From Bugula neritina (Eukaryota; Bryozoa; Gymnolaemata; Cheilostomatida; Bugulidae), in assembly GCA_964035545.1 (NCBI GenBank), contig OZ037766.1, forward strand, positions 6,115,722 through 6,179,721: a DNA stretch of 64,000 nt, given 5' to 3'. A program made the position numbers and the translations under genes. Below the pieces are notes generated by a model that was given only the letters and a program-made list of their open reading frames with translations, ran no database searches and was not told the DNA's origin. Below, one piece after another: positions 53,901 through 64,000 of the stretch (the stretch's first letter is position 1; each line of letters starts with the position of its first letter).

Positions 53901-56214
53901 TTGTGTACAGATATGATAACATGTGAACATAATATTTTGTTAAAGATGATTAAAAATAAGGCCAGTTTTCTACAGTCACTGAGAGAGAACACTTATTGTA
54001 GTGAATGTCAGCATTAACCTTTCCAACATTTGGGTTTAAAATACATCAGTTTTGGTCGACTAATTTTCATCCCGTAATGACGATTCAATCATCTAGTATA
54101 CAATACGAAATAATTAGCTAGTAGTTCTAATCCCCAGGTACACAATTCGAATTGATAAAACTTAAATTAATTAGTGATGTAATTTCTTGCTCATGCTTAT
54201 ATCGTCATAACAAAGGTTACATACTCATCCATTAAATTACAAAATAATTATGGCTACCAATTTAACTTAATTTTATATTGAGAGTTCTAAGTATTAAATG
54301 TCAACTGCAAAGGCTTTACATAAAACTGTCCATAAAATTATTCAATGCTATACAGCAAGTGTATCAACTGCAATATCTCACAATTCTACTGACTATTTAA
54401 TAGTAATTATACCAATACATTAGGCAGTCAACAGTGGAGCACAGCTGTGTTTAAGAGGTGCAAATACTGCAAACACATATTACATATAAATGATGTTACA
54501 TTGGTGTATAAATAAATTATCAATCCCACCAGGCAATGTTACATTCTGAGTTAGGACTCTACAAGATAATACCACATCATTCAGGAGACCAGTATATTGT
54601 AAGTTTATACAACTTTATATGTTAAAACATACAACAGTATAGAGATTGCTAAACACTTGAGTAAGTATAGAAGTAGAAGTAGAAGTAAGAGTAGTTATAA
54701 CATATAGACATATATCAGAACTTAAAGTAAAGATCTGATCATACGGAGACCAAATATCCAATAAAACCTGAAAATCCATCAGGCTAAATTCACTGACATC
54801 CAGAAGTTATTTCCTCTACTTTTTAGTCATAGAGCTTGATTGGGTGTTTCTCAAATGCTTGTTAGACAAAAAAATACTTTTCCTCATTAGTTGTTCGGTA
54901 AAATAATATAACAAATTCAATCAGAGCATTTACCAAAAAATTAAAAGTATTTTGCTCCTTGCTGTAAATATATTCTAGGATGGTGATTGGTGGAAACAAA
55001 TATTGTTGCTATGGATACTAATAAGCACGTACGCCACTCAACAAAAGATATTCTGCCATTTTACTATTTTGATTGGTTGTACTCTGGCCAATATCAATAG
55101 AAATATTATTTTATGTTCACCCAGTGTGAATACACCTAGACCATTCAGCATAATATGACCAGACATGTAGAACTATAACAAGCAGCTAAAATAATTAACC
55201 AGCTTGAAAAGTGTGGCCCCCCCCATCTTTCTGTCAATAATAACTAGTTACAAACCAATATTACAACTACTGAAGTTAAACTAGCCAAATATCCTACTTA
55301 AAAAACATGAATATACAATGTTATGTAACAGAGAAAATTAATATTGATATTGAAAATTGATATTACATACAATGGCCGCCCTTTACAAAATTCATCAGTT
55401 TCGCCAGAATCCAAGGAATATTCACCCATGTGACTTCGTCTATCAATATTACCATCGATTGTGTTGAACTTTAAGCCTTCGATACTAAAACCATAAATGA
55501 TGTCCAGTTTAATGAAATGCAACAAGCAAATTGTTAATTTGCAAATGAGTTAACTTTCTAGCACATAGAATTAGGTACCTAATAAATAGTCACTAGATGA
55601 AAGCTTGCAATGCAATACACAATAAGCAACAAAAACAATACTACTTTTAAATTATCAAGAAATAAATAAAATCAATGAATAAATAATTCAAATTTGCTAT
55701 ATTTGTAACACTAGCAATGCCATGCCAGTCCTGTCACAGTAATCTTCAGAGGTCATTCATCTTGACCTAATTATCAAATAAAGAAGCACTAAGCAAAACA
55801 TAGAAAATATTATGAAGTACAGTGGTATTTGTTCAGTAAGAAAACCTTTTACGATAACAATAATTCATGTGTAAGAAAAGTCTTAACATAGCAATTTTGC
55901 TAATTAGAAAACATACAAATTTTTGCATATAAATCTCACTATGGAACAGAGAAATGTGTTGGAAATATACTTTGTTCAACCTGCGAAGTAAAGATACAAA
56001 TTTACCTGGGAGGATCAGCCCATTCAGGGCCACTCAGTACATGTGGCATAGTATAATCATCTGGATCATACTCTTTCCACTCAGCATCCCAAGATACCAA
56101 ATCATCTGGCACAGCGCATCGCTTCTGGTCATCATCTCTAATATAAAGGTGTGGGAATGACTTACGGCAGTTCGTATGCATGTGTCCGAACAACTTCGTG
56201 ATTGCTCTAGCCAT
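50985..56214 (-). CDS. NUDT9: ADP-ribose pyrophosphatase, NUDT9-type Nudix hydrolase
   Basis: Seven exons on the minus strand: 56006-56214 (ATG at 56214), 55371-55484, 53657-53743, 52345-52456, 52045-52188, 51453-51570 and 50985-51097. Phases close to 298 residues (human 350). NUDT9 hydrolyses ADP-ribose to AMP and ribose 5-phosphate. The N-terminal cap shows VPDDLVSW and GPEWADPP. The core shows [20 protein letters not shown] and [10 protein letters not shown]. The Nudix box runs from Gly175: GMVDAGE, seven residues, then REFSEEA; Glu190, Glu193 and Glu194 are the expected metal ligands. The REF form is that of active NUDT9, unlike the altered box of vertebrate TRPM2. The C-terminus shows [15 protein letters not shown] and [16 protein letters not shown]. 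The start gives an Arg/Lys-rich N-terminus that may be a mitochondrial signal. Exon 3 was set at the acceptor before 53743 because the one at 53780 would meet a stop. Confidence 0.95.
52485..52552. repeat. 13-bp tandem repeat near NUDT9 exon 4
   Basis: About five copies of CTGCACTTTACAT or CTACACTTTACAT, ending about 30 bases upstream (in transcript sense) of the exon 4 acceptor at 52456. Confidence 0.75.
52981..53170 (+). mobile_element. tRNA-derived SINE, copy A (longest)
   Basis: In NUDT9 intron 3, opposite strand. The decayed tRNA-like head has AGTGGTTTAGTAAAC and CAGTGGTTTGAAATCC (B-box-like). The body has GATGTTAGGAAAAG, TGTGCCACATATGAATAA and CTTAGCCTGC; the tail has CACAAGGATAGTGACTATAA. 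Head and body match copy B (14341-14495); body end and tail match copy C (420-505). Confidence 0.75.
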
Positions 56215-56423
56215 CAGTGCAAAGTTACTAAAATTGTAAAAAATATTACATAATAATTAATAGCTATTAATGAAAATAACTAAACTTTTGCTTAACCAAT
56301 TTCTGGATTGCACTATTACAGTATTACTATAATGGAGAAGATACAAAATCACCAACAGCTCCTGCTGCATAAAAACAATTTTCTACAACTGACATTAATC
56401 ATTATTACAGGTAAATATCTGAT

Positions 56424-56468
56424 AATTGTGTTAGAATTACTGTTAGTAATAGTAATTCTAACACAATT
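56424..56468. repeat. Perfect 18-bp inverted repeat with 9-base loop
   Basis: AATTGTGTTAGAATTACT (56424-56441) is followed by GTTAGTAAT and then its exact reverse complement (56451-56468). It lies about 210 bp upstream of the NUDT9 start codon. Confidence 0.85.
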
Positions 56469-56659
56469 TAAAATTATTTACTAGTACAGAAAAATTTATT
56501 AGCATGTTCATATTGCTGCTATTACACTGTTTGAGGTGTCTTTAGTTAAGTTGTCTTCCACTAATTTCAGCTAAATTTAAATTTTCATAGTTTTAATTCA
56601 ATTTTATATAAAATAGACATGACTCACTCACTGACCGTCAAAGTGACAGTGCTAATGAA

Positions 56660-56960
56660 AATTGTAGTCATAAAGTATCAGTATGAGTATGACTATGAGT
56701 ATGAGTATCGGTATTAACTATTATTAACTTTTAGTATTATTATTAGTATTAGTATTATGATCAGTATTAGTATAACTATAACTATAAGTATCAGTATTAG
56801 TATAACTATAAGTATTACTATAAGTATAAATCAGTATGATTGTTAGTATTTAGTATAAGTATATAGCATGAGTATCACTATCACTTAACAGCATGAGTAT
56901 GAGTAATACTAACTCAGTATGAGTACAGACTGAGAGTGAGACTGTAAAAATTGCCACTAC
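56660..56960. repeat. GTATGAGTAT/AGTATTAGTAT simple-sequence zone
   Basis: Degenerate 6-bp words (GTATGA, GTATTA, CTATAA) in mixed order. Same class as 3600-4080 and 9100-9480; no coding frame. Confidence 0.65.
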
Positions 56961-58678
56961 TCGTTGGTATTACTATTAACAATAACTCTAAGTCTATGTT
57001 TAACCGTGAAGTGGTTTCAAAGTTTCAATAAAAGTTACAAACTTTATTACTGATTATTTATTAGAGTTAAAACAGCTGTTGGTAGTTTGAACTCTGAGCT
57101 ACTACCCTCTTCTATTACTCTATTATAATTATTAAATTTAATGTTCGACTTTATAATTATTTATTTATAATTTTATTTGTTTATTTACGCCATCAGTGAG
57201 CAAAAAGCGGTGAGATCAAATTACTACTAAATAAATAATACTTTGGCTTAGCTGAGTTTGCTATGCGATATTTGGGGGAGGCCTACAAAAATAAATGTTT
57301 TAATTTAGTCGGAAGGCTTTTAAAAGTTGAAGTTTTAGAAGCAGCTCTAAGTCGGGGGTCATTGAGTGCAGCAATTAAGATTATAGAGTTTAGAGTTGGG
57401 GGGTTTAAATTGGAGCTTTGAACTCCAAACTCGAGACTCCGAACTACTGCATTATGTTAACCCTTAACTAAGAACTTTTGATAAAAAAATTTGTTGAAAT
57501 GGTTTAATTCTTTAGACTTAGTTACAAAAAAGCGAAGTAAAGTAGGATGTTTGAAATGTTTCTCGTTTCGTAAATTATGCTAACTGTCATTTTTGTATCA
57601 AACTACTTTTGCGTTTCCTGTGACAGCCCCGTTGCCACTGAAGTGGAGTATTACTGTATTATCAATTATCATTATGATTTTGATATTTCAGTGCCTTTCA
57701 CTTTGCCACTAATGGGAGATAAATTTTCATATTACCTGCACGATTTTGAAATTAAGGATTTGATCTAAGCTCGTTACAGTGACGTTTATTCTATCTTGAA
57801 GTGTTTGTTGCCTAAACTGAAAGTGAAACTGGAAAAGTTTCAGTTTGATAAAACCAAGTCTTACATTTCTTTCAGTTACTGGATACTAATACAGTATTAC
57901 TAATAGTAATAGTCAATAAAAATTGATGTACTTGAAGTGAAATTTGAATTATTAGTTCAAAATTAACTATAACAGTAAATATAAGTAAGGTAATATAATT
58001 ATAAGTAAAGTCAAGTAAAGACACTGGCAGAGACTAAGAGCGCACTCAGTCACCAGCTTACAAAACCAAGAACTGCTTTTATAAAATGGGGTATGAAATA
58101 TTTTACTGATTTCCTCTTTGTATTTATATAGTAATACGTCTAGTTATGATCCTAATAGTAATAATGATAATATGGCTAATTTTCAGATTTATTCCATTCG
58201 AAGTTGATATAATTAAGCAACAACAGTACTCAGTACTTGTATGACTTATTTTCAAAGTTTTGATCCAAATAGCACACTATTCACAATCATCAGTTCACTT
58301 GAAGCAATCTGAGTAACAATAAATTCATTGCCAGTTATGCAGTGTTAAAAAAATTGGATAGTTTTTTTTATTAAAAAACATGAAAAATATATATTTCAAT
58401 CGCTCAACAACTTTTATAAAATAAAAAATAAATACTTGCTTTAACCTAAGCTTTTGCATCAACTTTGTAAATATTGATGAGTACATACTGGAAAAAAATT
58501 GAAAGTGACTGTAGAAATCGCCATTTTGAACAAGTTTAGCAACCTTCATATATTGCAGTTAAATATCTCTAATCCTAATACTATTATTTTGCATAGTATT
58601 AGCTGACTATAACATTATTTTCTAGTTCTTCACTAGTAACAGCAGTTGTGAAAATTTCTGATTTTGTTTATATTACAG

Positions 58679-61600
58679 GGATGATGCATTACGTGTTCAA
58701 TATAAGTCTCGGCGCTTTGATGAAGGAGATCGGCTCTACGAGGGTGATCTAATTGGTGCTGAATCCGTAGAGTTTGATATCACCAATACTAGGAGAAGTC
58801 GAGTCAAATCTGATGACCAAAATGAATTTGCAGATAACCATTTTATCAACGGCAGCAATGATGATGCCGAAGGCGATCTAGGCAGCACAGGAGATTTCTC
58901 AAATATGTCTAGCTCTGCGTCTGCTTCTTACAGAAGTATGGGAAATAACCAGGAAGTTGAGTCAGAAGGTATATAATATTATTTTTGTTTTGCTCTCAAA
59001 CTTACAGAGCACAACAGAATATTTCTCACCGTGTCTGTTTTAGTCCAGTGTTCTGCAAAGCCAACTCAGTCGATAATTTCCATCTAATTCTGTTGCTTGC
59101 ATCCTTCCTATTTATTCAATGTCAACAATTTCATATCTAATCTTGTAGTATTCATCCATGTCCTCTTCTCTTTCTCTTGCCTTCAGCACTGATGTTGCCG
59201 ATTCTCTTTATACCTTCTTCTTTGTCTCTCCTTCATACATGCCCAGCATTTTTTCCTCATCACGTTACTGCTTTTACTTCTGTCTTAGAACCTCTCATTA
59301 TTTTTGTGCTTTTCTAGGCTAATGCCATGAATTTATTGCCTAAATTTTCATTTCTGTGGAACTGAGTCAATTTTCCATGTACTATGTCAGAGGCCATATC
59401 TCATTGCCATGCTACAATGCTGGTTCAATGCACATTTTGTATAACAATATCTTGACAGAACCTTTCTTATCACACAGCATGTTGTCAGATTTCTCCATTT
59501 GTCTCATGCCACCTCTGCTTTGCGTCGCCTTTCTTAGTGGATTGTTGTCCCAAGATATTTAAATGATGTTGTCTGTAGCTGTATTATCAGCTGGTGCTAG
59601 GTGCTCGGTTTTCCTTAGCTACTTAATTTGAGACCCCCTTCTTCCGGACATCCTCTCCACACCTTGGTCTTTTCTCCATGATTTCTGCATCACTGTCACA
59701 CAAAACTAAATCGTCTGTGAGCAACATTGCCCAATGCGCTTCCTCTCTTATATCTCCTGCGATGACCTCAAGGAATGTCATAGGAATATACTGTAGTGAG
59801 TGGCAGACATGTTGAAGTATGTTTTTCAAATACAGTTTCATTGCATCTTCAACTATAGTTTTATATATAATAATACTTTTTAGACACTTTCACTATTGAA
59901 CAAGCAATAGAGCAGCTGGGGTATGGAAAGTTCCAGCTCAAGATATCTTGTATCGCTGGGCTTGCATGGGTAAGTAAGTTTATGCAGTGATTTGTCAGCA
60001 TGTGCAAGCCTGTACTGTTTCATATATCTAGTTTTACTTACTTGCTCTTTCTGATATTAAACACCATCTTTGCTATCTGATATTAAACACCATCTTTGCT
60101 ATCTGATATTATACACCATCTTTGCTATCTGATATTATACACTATGTTTGTTGTCTGGAGTATCACTCAATGCTGTTTCAGACTGCTGACGCAATAGAAA
60201 TGATGGTGCTGTCTATCTTGTCCCCTGCTCTTCAGTGTGCCTGGGGTTTAGAGACCTACAAACAGTCTCTGATCACCTCCATTGTGTTTGTCGGTATGAT
60301 GGTTGGCTCCACCTTCTGGGGATCTCTTTCTGACAAATATGGCAGAAAGTTTGTAAGTTTTACCTGCCTACATTATATCTGGTAACTTCTATTTTAGTGT
60401 TGTGTCTTTAATAATGTTATTTGTTGAAAATAATTTTATATAATCTGTACCAAATGTTTCGGCTAAAAAAATTTACAATGTTGTTTGCAAAATAATGTTG
60501 TATGACAATTCCTTTCCAACTTTGACTCTGAATTTTGACAAAGCTCAGTATTTTCTGCTGTTACTTTTGAAATGCTATGAAACTATCTAATATTGGCATC
60601 TATGCACACTATAAATTTGCCAATTTAACCAATTAGACTTAAATTGCTACTCATCTAAGTGTAGAAGTTTCTAGTCTATTTAATGGCAAATACCGTAATT
60701 CTCTTTTGAAAAACATTTAAGGCATTTACTTTTGTAAATATTTAACTGTTGGTAGCCTATTTATGAAAGTTTAGCCTGCTAGTAATCTATATTTAGAATA
60801 CGTACAATATTGTTGAATATTTGTGTTGAAGGTGCTAGTCGTGTCTGCTGCATTCTGCATGTACTTTGGTATTCTAAGTGCTCTGGCAGTCACCTGGATA
60901 TGGCTGCTATTGTTCAGATGTGTGGTGGGATTTGGTGTTAGTGGCGGCAGTCAAGCGTAAGCTCTTTACATGCTATGATACGCATTCTACTATGATTCAT
61001 AATCTGATTGCAAATGCTGCTTTGTTTTATAATACTTGTGTTTAATAAGTGATTAATTAAGCTAGACCATTCTTGTTTTGATCAAAGTTTTAAAAGATAG
61101 CTATTTAACAGTCTTTCCTTCCAGTTTTTTTACATTTTCTTGTTGCTATTGCAAAGTATTATTTTTATATCATCATTTTAAATATTTGCTATTTTTGTGG
61201 AGATGGTTTTTGTTTGCAACTAGTTAATGTTTTAGTAACATGTTTTTTGATAAGAAAGTAATATACCAACAGTAGAGTTATGCCTTAGCAACTCAATTAG
61301 CTCTAAAGGGGTGGCCCTTTATCTGTCACCCTAGTAGGCCTACCCTAAACACAGAAGGCTAAAATCGTATGAAGCACACTTCACACTAGTCTCCTTAAGC
61401 CTGTGCATTATAATAGACACCTTTAGCAAATTTGAGAAAAAAATTTGTAGTAAGGCGATTGTTTTCGTTACATGTTTAGCAAATTGATGCTGCAATGGCT
61501 CCAACCATATTACCAGCATGTTATATTTCTTTTAATTTATGTTTACAATTATTGTTATTTAATAGATGTACAGTAGACTAATATCAGATATGAAAATGTT

Positions 61601-63997
61601 GAAGTTGTCTTCTGCTTCAAAACAAATTGAGCTTTAACAACAGTTGCTTCCTATAGTGATTTTATCTGTTGTTTTCTATTTTTAGGGTGACTTTATACAC
61701 TGAAATTCTACCTGTTAAGGCAAGGGCCAAGTCAATAGTGGCAATAGAGGTACCTTTGTGAAATATTTACCGTATTTCAAATTGCGGCTCTCGTCCATTG
61801 TTTTTATACTTGATTTAAGTATAATATTGGTTCACCTTATTCACTCTGTCTAACATGCATTTTTCACAAAGTTTTTGGATATGGCTATTGAGTTCAAATG
61901 ATTGATTTAACTTGTTGCAGATATTCTGGGTGCTCGGATCTGCATTTTCAACTATTCTAGCATTTATTGTGATGCCAACAATGGGATGGAGGTGGCTGTT
62001 GGCTTTCTCAGCAATTCCTCTGATAATATTCATTGCTGCTTGCTTTGTAAGTAGTTCTATGTTGTCATCAATGGAGTTTTTAGTAGCGAGTAGGTTCTGG
62101 ATTCTGGTTAAATTTACTTGTAGTTATGTTTAGCACAGCTCGTATTAACTTTTCATATTTCAAGTCAATGGTGGACCAGATCAAGTTATAAGTCTGTTAA
62201 AAGAACTTCAAGCCAAGTCTTGGTCATGTCAAATTTAATTTAAGTATGTCAAGTCAACTACAAGTCATCAAAAAGTTTATTGTCTGTATTGTAAAATGAT
62301 GTGTAACTCAGCTGGTGAGTGAGTATCTATAAATTATTAGCTTCACTTGTGTAATCTTCTCATAAACATATCATTTTTATACTTTTTTATAGTTTAATAT
62401 ATATATTGAGCTTTATCTGATTCATGCTTTGTATAAACTAACATGGTTTTAAATCGTTTCAACATTAAAAGTTGTAGAACATGATGATTTTGTAGCATTT
62501 TCTTTGCTATATAGTCTTGTATTAACTCCTATCAGTGTTATGATGTGTTGAAAGACAATATAGGCTATTTTATTACATCTGATTTGATTATTCAACCTGT
62601 GTTATGTAGTGGTTACCAGAAAGTATGAGGTTTAACCTTTCCAGAGGTCATGTCAATGCTGCCATGAAAACCCTTCAGGAATGTGCTGACACTAACAAGA
62701 AACCGATGCCCCTTGGTAGACTCATTGCTCCTCCGAAGGTAGGCTGCCTTTCTGAAAAAAAACTCCATTCAGCTTTGTGTTCATTTGTGCCATAAATAAA
62801 TGTATTGTGAGTGTAAACCATTTCTAAATATTTTCAAATTGATATTGTAAAAAAGCTCTTAATAATGTGCCTAATCTATATAACATAGATATATGTTTAT
62901 TATAAAGTCAAATTTTCTAATTTAAAGTAGTTGGCAACTCATTGAGGTATTTGGATTTTGTATTTACTAATCATTTAATTTTCCATGATGCCACAAAATA
63001 ATGCTTGCTGCCCCAGGCGAATTGCTATGTTGAAATTGAATTTATAGCAATAATTCCATTGATGTTCAGCATGTTAAAGTAGTGTGTGTCAATTTGTGTT
63101 TACACATCTAGAAATGATAAACCAGGTGGCTACTTTTTAATTTATTTCAGATCACAATTGCATACCATATGATGTGGTTAAATTTTCACATGCTAGAATT
63201 TTTTTCAAAATTCAATGTATATTGTTTTGATTGTTAGTTTGTTGACCCAACAAGTATTTTAATTTTTTTAATTCAAAACAAAGCAAGTCTAGTAAATCTG
63301 AATGTGCTTAATCTTCTAAATTATGTTGGCTTGTAGCAACAAAGAAGAGGGCAGATATCAGACTTATTCACCAAGGAGATGAGACGCACCACTTTTCTCC
63401 TCTGGATTATTTGGTTTTCCAACACTTTTTGCTATTATGGAATTGTCCTCCTAACAACTGAACTTCTTGATATTCAGAATAATGACGTGTGCAATGGTAA
63501 GTACCATGTGCTATTATCAACACGACCCACCTTTTTCCCAAGTTCGTATAGTTTACATTGCAAGCATATCAAGATGTTACACCTAAAGTGGTTGACAGTT
63601 TGTGACAGTGACAGTTTGTGCTGGTTTCTAGTCTCAACTTTTGGGGTCCTTAACAGTGAGGCCTCAAACTACACTGGCAACGCGGCTTGACATAGAAATA
63701 CTAGTTAGCCCGACATGCCTAAAGGATGAGATTTAATTCATCAGGCTTACACAGCCATGTTAGGTCCTTGACCTTTGTGTCACCGCTGCTCTATAATAAC
63801 TTGAGATCAACTTCCGGCTTTTTGTAACTGATTGAAGTCGGGAAATGTCGTCTATAAATTGTATTCAATGCAGTTGGTTTATCTTGTAGCTATTGCTGAA
63901 GGACATTTACCAGATGTGGAGTGTGCTTTAGACTGTCAAAGTTTAACTTCAAAGAATTATCTTGAACTTTTATGGACCACTGCTGCCGAGGTTCCAG
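58679..63997 (+). CDS. SVOP: SVOP-like major-facilitator transporter, both ends incomplete
   Basis: Nine exons: 58679-58968, 59884-59969, 60182-60352, 60832-60956, 61686-61749, 61921-62046, 62610-62738, 63337-63496 and 63890-63997; phases agree, giving about 419 residues. SVOP is an SV2-related transporter of synaptic vesicles whose substrate is not settled. An acidic cytosolic N-terminal part of about 95 residues precedes [20 protein letters not shown], the conserved entry to TM1. Then come [36 protein letters not shown] (the MFS loop 2-3 motif DxxGR), [38 protein letters not shown] and [20 protein letters not shown], that is about seven membrane segments, then the extracellular loop with its cysteines and YLELLWTT. 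Exon 58679 starts inside a codon, so an upstream coding exon exists but was not found. The final donor is at 63998, so the rest lies off the window. Confidence 0.93.
58990..59850 (-). pseudogene. Decayed LINE reverse transcriptase remnant
   Basis: In intron 1 of the SVOP-like gene, opposite strand. A minus-strand frame at 59623-59841 shows [17 protein letters not shown], the degenerate form of the WAMLFADDLVLC-type palm motif of LINE reverse transcriptases. Farther along the same strand (about 59360-59500) comes [17 protein letters not shown] with HGNEIWPLT, like the LCDKK...KVKLYKT...LYGxExWPLT segment that normally follows. Stops and frame changes break it in several places. Limits are approximate. 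Confidence 0.65.
60050..60149. repeat. 26-bp tandem repeat before SVOP-like exon 3
   Basis: Nearly four copies of a 26-base unit containing CTGATATTAAACACCATCTT. It ends about 30 bases before the exon 3 acceptor at 60181, where the pyrimidine tract and branch point would lie. Confidence 0.85.
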
Positions 63998-64000
63998 GTA

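Larger units (their letters stand above)
56215..58678. other. Intergenic region between divergent NUDT9 and SVOP-like genes
   Basis: Promoters of both divergent genes should lie here, as should at least one further 5' exon of the SVOP-like gene, which I could not identify. Contents: a perfect hairpin (56424-56468), a GTATGAGTAT-type zone (56660-56960), and AT-rich sequence. The frame at 57577-57768 has no family resemblance. Confidence 0.5.

Noticed and set aside
63590-63800. GC-richer stretch in the SVOP-like intron compared with the SINE
   Set aside because: Some tRNA-like words on the minus strand, but no shared body or tail with the SINE copies.

Overview
This is a stretch of nuclear DNA from an animal. 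Most genes are split into short exons (15-365 bp, one of 771 bp) by AT-rich introns of about 100 bp to 4 kb with GT-AG borders, and two introns use GC-AG. The gene set includes a centriolar POC1, mitochondrial SCOT, a synaptic-vesicle SVOP-type transporter and NUDT9, which points to a bilaterian invertebrate with a compact genome. I cannot fix the phylum from sequence alone; a lophotrochozoan such as a bryozoan or mollusc is a guess. Exon models were built by hand from splice-site consensus, reading-frame phase and remembered family sequences. In every multi-exon model the phases close.

Layout, left to right: (1) 25-1534, minus: the first four coding exons of a cyclin-Q-like gene, whose 3' end is off the window. 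(2) 5453-7862, minus: a complete six-exon DHHC palmitoyltransferase. (3) 10532-14853, plus: a complete 13-exon OXCT1 (succinyl-CoA:3-ketoacid CoA transferase). (4) 15539-20190, minus: a complete 13-exon POC1, convergent with OXCT1. (5) 21223-27234: a full-length LTR retroelement with 214-bp LTRs, a 4-bp target duplication, a tRNA-Ser primer site and one Gag-protease ORF, but no reverse transcriptase or integrase. (6) 29429-48841, minus: a 32-exon gene for a roughly 1,914-residue protein with a disordered N-terminus, a NACHT/STAND-type NTPase core and a C-terminal region that looks like a beta-propeller. (7) 50985-56214, minus: a complete seven-exon NUDT9-type ADP-ribose pyrophosphatase. (8) 58679-63997, plus: nine exons of an SVOP-like major-facilitator transporter, open at both ends.

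The genes are unrelated housekeeping, cilium and membrane genes and do not form a pathway or operon. The unusual content is in what lies between and against the exons: short tandem arrays that abut splice junctions, two of which repeat the 5' splice site itself (in POC1 and in the NTPase gene); an array of covarying UNNG-type stem-loops in the 3' region of the Gag-only retroelement; a tRNA-derived SINE family with three copies; and decayed reverse-transcriptase fragments of two other retroelement classes. The spaces between genes are AT-rich and dominated by degenerate, partly palindromic AGTATTACT-like simple sequence.
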